Assembly: GCF_017315985.1 (NCBI RefSeq)
Contig: NZ_JAFLVR010000056.1
Span: 1-64,000, forward strand
DNA length: 64,000 bases
Direction: 5' to 3'
Source: Candidatus Enterococcus murrayae
Lineage (GTDB): Bacteria; Bacillota; Bacilli; Lactobacillales; Enterococcaceae
In this document: positions 59,378-64,000 of the stretch, piece after piece
Position numbering within the stretch: the stretch's first letter is position 1
How the letters are laid out: every line of letters starts with the position of its first letter
The notes under the pieces: generated by a model
Database searches by the model: none
Told to the model about the DNA's origin: nothing
What the model saw: only the letters and a program-made list of their open reading frames with translations
Translations under genes and position numbers: made by a program

Positions 59378-59451
59378 GATGATATACGAGCAGAGAATCA
59401 AATTTATTTTTCGGTTTTTGAAAAATAATTACTTTAAAACGAAGTAGGAGG
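59378..59451 (+). repeat. Intercistronic hairpin element, copy before E1 beta
   Basis: GATATACGAGCAGAGAATCA, then stem AATTTATTTTTC / GAAAAATAATT, then ACTTTAAAACGAAGTAGGAGG. It occupies the whole gap between the two E1 genes and aligns with the copies before PTS IIC genes. Confidence 0.55.
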
Positions 59452-59460
59452 AAGCAGAAA

Positions 59461-60438
59461 ATGAGAGAAATCACGTACGCGGAAGCAGTCAGAGAAGCAA
59501 TGTCTGAAGCGATGCGAGAAGATGAAGATATTTTCATGTTAGGTGAAGACATCGGTGTTTATGGTGGCGCTTTCGGTGTGAGCCGCGGCATGGTGGAAGA
59601 ATTTGGTGAAGAACGGATTCGTTCAACGCCAATCTCAGAATCAGTGATCGCTGGAGCTGCTGTTGGATCAGCCATGACTGGGATGCGTCCGATTTTTGAA
59701 ATCCAGTTTTCGGATTTCATTACAATCGCCTTGGATCAAATTGTTAACCAAGCGGCGAAAATTCGCTACATGTATGGCGGAAAAGCGAAGATTCCGTTGG
59801 TAATGAGAACTCCCGGAGGTTCCGGAACTGGAGCCGCGGCGCAGCATTCACAAAGTTTAGAGAACTGGACAGCTCATGTTCCTGGATTGAAGGTCATCCA
59901 GCCAGCAACTGCTTATGATGCAAAAGGGCTGCTGCATGCGGCGATCGAAGATAACAATCCCGTTATGTTTTATGAACACAAGCTTTGCTACCGGACGAGC
60001 TCGGATGTGCCAGAAGGAAAATACACAATCCCGATCGGCGTGGCGGATGTTAAACGAGAAGGCACAGATATTTCCGTTGTAGCAACAGGCATCATGGTTC
60101 ATAAAGCGTTAGAAGCGGCGGATATTTTAGCAGAAGAAGGCATTCAAGTCGAAGTTGTTGATCCGCGAACATTGGTCCCGTTAGATAAGCAGACGATTAT
60201 TGATTCTGTTGTGAAAACAGGTAAAGCGGTCGTGGTCACTGAAGCAGTCAAGCGTAGTGGATTCAGTGCTGAATTAGCTAGTGTGATTGCTGAGGAAGAA
60301 TGCTTTGATTTCTTAGACGCGCCAATCATTCGTTTGGCCGGTAAGGAAATTCCAATGCCTTATCATCCAGAGCTTGAGAAGAAAGCGGTTCCTCAAGTGG
60401 AGGATATTGTTGACGCTTGTCGTGGATTGATGGCATAG
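59461..60438 (+). CDS. acoB: 2-oxo acid/acetoin dehydrogenase E1 beta subunit
   Basis: A 325-residue transketolase-like subunit: [13 protein letters not shown] start, [16 protein letters not shown] near 28, [17 protein letters not shown] near 58, [19 protein letters not shown] near 118 and [15 protein letters not shown] near 228. It forms the heterotetrameric E1 with the preceding product and contributes the activating glutamate for TPP. AGGAGGAAG lies 6 nt upstream. Confidence 0.86.
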   Translation: MREITYAEAVREAMSEAMREDEDIFMLGEDIGVYGGAFGVSRGMVEEFGEERIRSTPISESVIAGAAVGSAMTGMRPIFEIQFSDFITIALDQIVNQAAKIRYMYGGKAKIPLVMRTPGGSGTGAAAQHSQSLENWTAHVPGLKVIQPATAYDAKGLLHAAIEDNNPVMFYEHKLCYRTSSDVPEGKYTIPIGVADVKREGTDISVVATGIMVHKALEAADILAEEGIQVEVVDPRTLVPLDKQTIIDSVVKTGKAVVVTEAVKRSGFSAELASVIAEEECFDFLDAPIIRLAGKEIPMPYHPELEKKAVPQVEDIVDACRGLMA

Positions 60439-60450
60439 AGGGGGATAAAG

Positions 60451-61662
60451 ATGGCGAACGAAGTATTGATGCCGAAGTTGAGTTCCACAATGGATGTGGG
60501 AACGATCACGACTTGGCTAAAAAACGAAGGGGATTCTGTAGAGATCGGGGAAGCGATTTTTGAAGTGATGACCGATAAAATCGCGATCGAAGTGGAAGCC
60601 TACGATGAAGGGATTTTACTCAAAAAATATATCGGCGACGGTGAAAGTGCACCAGTAAATTCAGTGATCGCCTACATTGGTGAAGCCGGGGAAGACGTTC
60701 CTGCGGAGATGCCGGGTGCTGGCTCTGAGACTGCTGAAGAAACAAAAGCCGAAGCAGCAGAAACAACGGAACCAGCGAAAGAAACAACGATCGTAACAAC
60801 AAAAGTTCGCGCAACACCAGCGGCGCGTCGGATTGCACGAGAAAAGGGGATCGATTTGCAAAAGGTTCAGGGCTCTGGACCGAAAGGCCGCATCCAAGCA
60901 CTCGATGTGAAGGAATACCAAGAACCGGCAGCAGTTGTAGCGTCAACAGCAAAAGCTGCTGAAGGTGAGCTGATTCCTTGGAGCGGCATGCGTAAAGTAA
61001 TTGCAGATAAGATGTCAGAGAGCAAGCACACGATTCCGCATGTCACAATGAATGCTGAGGTTGATTTGACGAAAGTCATCGAGTTGCGGAAACAGCTGCT
61101 GCCGATGGTGGAAGAGCGTACAGACGAACGGTTATCTTTCTTAGAAATTATCGCCAAAGCAGCGATGGTAGCATTAAAGGCGTATCCAGAATTTAATGCC
61201 CATGCTTATGCTGAGGGAATTAAGCAGTTTGAACAGGTTAATCTTGGGGTGGCCGTTGCCGTTTCCGACGGTTTAATTGTCCCGGTCGTTGAGCAGGCAG
61301 ATCAAAAAGGCTTGAGCGATTTGACAGCAGCAGTGAAAGCTGTGACGAAAAAAGCCCGAGATGGTCAATTGATGCCGGCAGAAATGAGCGGCGGAACCTT
61401 TACCATTAGTTCATTAGGCCGCAGCAAAGTCCAAACCTTCAATCCAATCATCAATTTACCGGAAGTAGCGATCTTAGGAGTTGGCGGAAGCTACGATAAA
61501 TTAGTGGTTGAAGACACACCAGAGGGACCACAGGTGGCGACAATCACAGCGTTGAATCTATGCTTGTCCTTTGATCATCGGGTCGCTGACGGCGCACCTG
61601 CCGCAGCATTCTTAAGTATGATTGTTGACCTGCTGGAAAATCCAATGAGCTTGTTGCTGTAG
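60451..61662 (+). CDS. acoC: Dihydrolipoamide acyltransferase (E2)
   Basis: A 403-residue protein: one lipoyl domain (about 2-77; lipoylated Lys43 in VMTDKIAIE), an acidic Ala/Glu-rich linker (about 80-115), a peripheral-subunit-binding domain (about 118-155; ATPAARRIAREKGIDL and GSGPKGRIQALDV) and the catalytic domain (about 175-403) with LSFDHRVADGAPAAAFL near 371, the histidine being catalytic. It transfers acetyl or acyl groups to CoA and forms the core of the complex. Confidence 0.9.
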   Translation: MANEVLMPKLSSTMDVGTITTWLKNEGDSVEIGEAIFEVMTDKIAIEVEAYDEGILLKKYIGDGESAPVNSVIAYIGEAGEDVPAEMPGAGSETAEETKAEAAETTEPAKETTIVTTKVRATPAARRIAREKGIDLQKVQGSGPKGRIQALDVKEYQEPAAVVASTAKAAEGELIPWSGMRKVIADKMSESKHTIPHVTMNAEVDLTKVIELRKQLLPMVEERTDERLSFLEIIAKAAMVALKAYPEFNAHAYAEGIKQFEQVNLGVAVAVSDGLIVPVVEQADQKGLSDLTAAVKAVTKKARDGQLMPAEMSGGTFTISSLGRSKVQTFNPIINLPEVAILGVGGSYDKLVVEDTPEGPQVATITALNLCLSFDHRVADGAPAAAFLSMIVDLLENPMSLLL

Positions 61663-61673
61663 GGGGCGTGGAG

Positions 61674-63065
61674 ATGACAAAAAAAACAGAAACAGTCGTA
61701 ATCGGCGCAGGTCCTGGCGGTTATGTGGCAGCAATTCGAGCCGCACAGTTAGGTCAAAAGGTGACGGTGGTAGAGGCGGAACATATCGGCGGTGTATGCT
61801 TGAATGTCGGATGTATTCCATCTAAAGCATTGATCACAGCAGGCCATCGTTATCAAGAGGCACAGCATTCTGACTTTCTAGGGTTACGTGTGAAGGAGGC
61901 TGCTTTGGATTTCACCAAAACACAGCAATGGAAAGATCAGCAAGTTGTTAAAACATTGACCTCAGGTGTAGGGATGCTTTTAAAGAAAAATGGCGTGGAC
62001 GTCATCATGGGGCGTGCCAAATTTACTGGACCGCAAAGTCTGACGATCACAACCAAAACAGGGGAAGAAAAACTAGAGTTCAAGCATGCGATCGTAGCGA
62101 CTGGCAGCCGGCCTATCGAAATTCCTGGTTTTGCTTTTGGCGGCCGCATAGTAGATTCTACTGGTGGGTTGAACCTGAAGGAGATTCCTAAGAAGCTGAT
62201 TATTATCGGCGGCGGGATTGTTGGTTCGGAGCTTGGCGGTGCGTATCGCAATCTTGGTTCTGAGGTAACGATTATTGAAGGGGCGGAAAATATCGTTCCG
62301 AATTTTGAAAGCGACATTCAACAGCTGGTCGCAAATAAGTTCAAACAAAATGGCGTGGAAATTTATACGAATGCGAAAGCGAAAAAGGCGACGGAGACGA
62401 CCGATGGTGTTGCGGTAGAGTTCGAAGTAAAAGGCAAGACCCAAACCATCGAAGCCGATTATGTAATGGTAACAGTCGGCCGCAGACCGAATACAGAAAA
62501 CTTAGGCTTGGAAAAAGCTGGAGTCACTCTTACGGAAAGAAACTTGATCAAGGTGGATGAGCAGTATCGGACTTCGCAGAAAACAATTTTTGCGATTGGT
62601 GATATCGTAGAAGGCTTGGCGCTTGCTCATAAAGCCAGCTATGAAGCAAAGGTCGCGGCAGAAGTGATTAGCGGGAAGAACGTAGCGAAAGATTATCGTG
62701 CGATCCCGGCAATCTGCTTCACGGATCCAGAAGTTGCCACTGTCGGATATACATTAGCGGAAGCGAAAGCAGAAGGAATCAAAGCGCAGACAGCGAACTT
62801 CCCGATGCAAGCCAATGGGCGAGCATTATCATTAAATGCGACGGAAGGATTTGTCCGCTTAGTCTTTGAAGCAGAGACCGAACTTATTTTAGGAGCTCAA
62901 ATCGTCGGAGTCAATGCCAGTGATCTAGTGGCTGAGATCACGTTGGCAATTGAATCCTATCTGACCCTGGAGGATATCTCTCTGACGATTCATGGGCATC
63001 CGACATTATCTGAAATGGTGATGGATGCTTGTGAAGTTGGATTAGGATTGCCGATTCATATGTAA
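61674..63065 (+). CDS. acoL: Dihydrolipoamide dehydrogenase (E3)
   Basis: A 463-residue flavoprotein: FAD motif GAGPGGYVAAIRAAQLG near residue 10, redox disulfide GGVCLNVGCIPSK near 38, NAD motif IIGGGIVGSELGG near 178, AIGDIVEG near 303 and the C-terminal HGHPTLSEMV near 438 with the catalytic histidine. It reoxidises dihydrolipoamide with NAD. ATG 61674 is 7 nt behind AGGGGG; GTG 61668 is less well placed. Last gene of the operon. Confidence 0.9.
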   Translation: MTKKTETVVIGAGPGGYVAAIRAAQLGQKVTVVEAEHIGGVCLNVGCIPSKALITAGHRYQEAQHSDFLGLRVKEAALDFTKTQQWKDQQVVKTLTSGVGMLLKKNGVDVIMGRAKFTGPQSLTITTKTGEEKLEFKHAIVATGSRPIEIPGFAFGGRIVDSTGGLNLKEIPKKLIIIGGGIVGSELGGAYRNLGSEVTIIEGAENIVPNFESDIQQLVANKFKQNGVEIYTNAKAKKATETTDGVAVEFEVKGKTQTIEADYVMVTVGRRPNTENLGLEKAGVTLTERNLIKVDEQYRTSQKTIFAIGDIVEGLALAHKASYEAKVAAEVISGKNVAKDYRAIPAICFTDPEVATVGYTLAEAKAEGIKAQTANFPMQANGRALSLNATEGFVRLVFEAETELILGAQIVGVNASDLVAEITLAIESYLTLEDISLTIHGHPTLSEMVMDACEVGLGLPIHM

Positions 63066-63068
63066 ATA

Positions 63069-63121
63069 AATAGACCTCATAAAGACGAACGAGTTGTTCG
63101 GTTTTATGAGGTCTATTTTTA
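63069..63121. terminator. Bidirectional terminator between acoL and the convergent permease
   Basis: AATAGACCTCATAAA pairs with TTTATGAGGTCTATT, with an inner GAAC/GTTC stem; T and A runs flank both ends. Confidence 0.8.
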
Positions 63122-64000
63122 ATACATTACAGAGCCAACGATAATGATGATGATTTCAGCAATCAAAGTCCCCATAAATACGGTAGTGAAAGTTTGCTTA
63201 AATCCATTCTTATGGTTTAAACCCGTTAGGCTTAAGAAGGTCAGCAGCACACCGCTTTGCGGAACAATCGTTAAAATATTTGAAGCAACGGCGGCGACCC
63301 GGTGGATCATCTCGGGATTTAATCCAGTTGAAAGGTAGTATTCTGAGAAGTTGGGCATGACGATTCCCAACGCACCAGAAGAGGAACCCGTGATAGCAGA
63401 CATAGCTGAGGTTAGTACAGTTAAACTAATCAGCGGGCTGCCTGGGATATTCAGGATCAAGTCAGAGAAAATTTTGAAGCCGGGTGCAATCATCACTACC
63501 GCCCCAAAGGCCACAGCTGATGCCGTTGCAAAGATTGGACCGACAGAGCCGGTAGCCCCAACACTCAGTGAACCGATTTTGTCAGGGATATAACCGTAAA
63601 AAAGAACCAGCGCTAATACGATCCCGACGAGCAGAGCTACATAGATAATATTTTTTTTGATGAAATCATTTCCTAATACACTGCCGGAGATTGCGATAAC
63701 GACTAATACTGTTAACGGCATAATGCTGGCAATGAAGGCCGGCTGTTTCCGATCAGAGGTTTCCGTTTGAGCCCCCGAAGTGTAGGTAGAAAAATTTTCT
63801 CCCTTGGCTAAGCTTTTGTTCAACGTACGTTTCATGTAAAACAAGCCAAAAATGACACAGCCAATACTGCCTAAGATACTAGGGACAGCTGCCGCGGTCA
63901 GAGAAGTATCCAAGTATTGGATTGGGATGACATTTTGAATTGCCGGTGTTCCAGGCAAGACCGTCATCGTGACAGTCGCTATCCCCAGCCACAATGGGAT
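63119..64000 (-). CDS. GntP-family permease, C-terminal part (partial)
   Basis: The frame is open to the right edge, so the N-terminus lies outside. About 294 residues are visible with seven or more membrane segments: TVLPGTPAIQNVIPIQYL near the edge, a polar loop (about residues 55-85 of the visible part), and SAITGSSSGALGIVMPNF then RVAAVASNILTIVPQSGVLL. These fit the GntP/gluconate-type transporter family, which carries hydroxy acids such as gluconate or hydroxybutyrate with protons. It is convergent to the aco operon. Confidence 0.7.
   Translation of the reverse strand: MPLWLGIATVTMTVLPGTPAIQNVIPIQYLDTSLTAAAVPSILGSIGCVIFGLFYMKRTLNKSLAKGENFSTYTSGAQTETSDRKQPAFIASIMPLTVLVVIAISGSVLGNDFIKKNIIYVALLVGIVLALVLFYGYIPDKIGSLSVGATGSVGPIFATASAVAFGAVVMIAPGFKIFSDLILNIPGSPLISLTVLTSAMSAITGSSSGALGIVMPNFSEYYLSTGLNPEMIHRVAAVASNILTIVPQSGVLLTFLSLTGLNHKNGFKQTFTTVFMGTLIAEIIIIIVGSVMY

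Noticed and set aside
1-64000. CRISPR arrays, rRNA or tRNA genes, prophage or intact insertion sequences
   Set aside because: No regularly spaced repeats with unique spacers, no tRNA-like or rRNA stretches and no intact transposase or phage structural genes were seen; the only mobile-element trace is the recombinase fragment at 558-716.

Overview
The window looks like chromosomal DNA of a low-to-moderate GC, AT-rich-intergenic Firmicute, most likely an Enterococcus of a sugar-versatile group (for example the E. avium or E. casseliflavus lineages). The basis is AGGAGG-type ribosome binding sites, CcpA-like cre boxes, U-rich intrinsic terminators, BusR/BusA osmoregulation, a RbsU-type ribose uptake protein and Lactobacillales-style gut/gat PTS operons. 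Species cannot be fixed from this window. It is a catabolic region: most of the 64 kb encodes sugar or polyol uptake and breakdown.

Layout. 1-2200: end of an OmpR-family response regulator, a decayed stretch with a serine-recombinase fragment, and two tandem type I toxin-antitoxin (holin-like toxin) loci missed by ordinary gene calling. 2221-3298: HAD phosphatase plus an unknown protein. 3698-9050: galactitol-type PTS locus 1 (PRD regulator, IIA, IIB, IIC, zinc polyol dehydrogenase). 9344-18227: galactitol-type PTS locus 2 with a GatD-like dehydrogenase lacking the structural-zinc cysteines, an AraD-type epimerase, a small membrane protein, a RhaD-type aldolase and a 2-hydroxyacid dehydrogenase. 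18481-23772: classical sorbitol operon (srlD/gutF, gutR, gutM, IIC, IIBC, IIA). 24016-27005: mtnK-mtnA-aldolase, a 5-methylthioribose/5-deoxyribose salvage unit (DHAP shunt). 27532-32530: a second glucitol-family PTS with a homoserine-dehydrogenase-like SAF-domain oxidoreductase and a SorC regulator. 32637-39006: alpha/beta hydrolase (minus), the rbsR-rbsK-rbsD-rbsU ribose unit, and four small unknown proteins. 39193-44283: NupC nucleoside transporter (minus) and busR-busAA-busAB. 44568-49869: galactitol-type PTS locus 3 with a membrane protein and a fuculose-phosphate-type aldolase. 49990-56756: divergent zinc dehydrogenase and galactitol-type PTS locus 4, which has IIA-IIC-IIB order, an SDR dehydrogenase and a second IIB-like protein without the phospho-accepting cysteine. 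57392-63065: SorC regulator and an acetoin/pyruvate-type dehydrogenase complex (E1a, E1b, E2, E3). 63119-64000: C-terminal part of a GntP-like permease (minus).

Common logic. Each PTS phosphorylates a polyol or sugar during import; a linked dehydrogenase makes a ketose phosphate; aldolases or epimerases feed triose phosphates or the pentose phosphate pathway. Expression is probably set by PRD-domain regulators (phosphorylated by HPr and EII proteins), SorC repressors and CcpA. The most original signals are non-coding: a recurrent intercistronic hairpin element directly before several ribosome binding sites (tandemly triplicated at 12611-12898), paired CATATG operators with identical 19-bp spacing before both SorC-linked units, TTGTGAA-type half-sites before seven promoters, and a duplicated promoter at 56792-56854 that would drive a roughly 240-nt RNA without an obvious gene.
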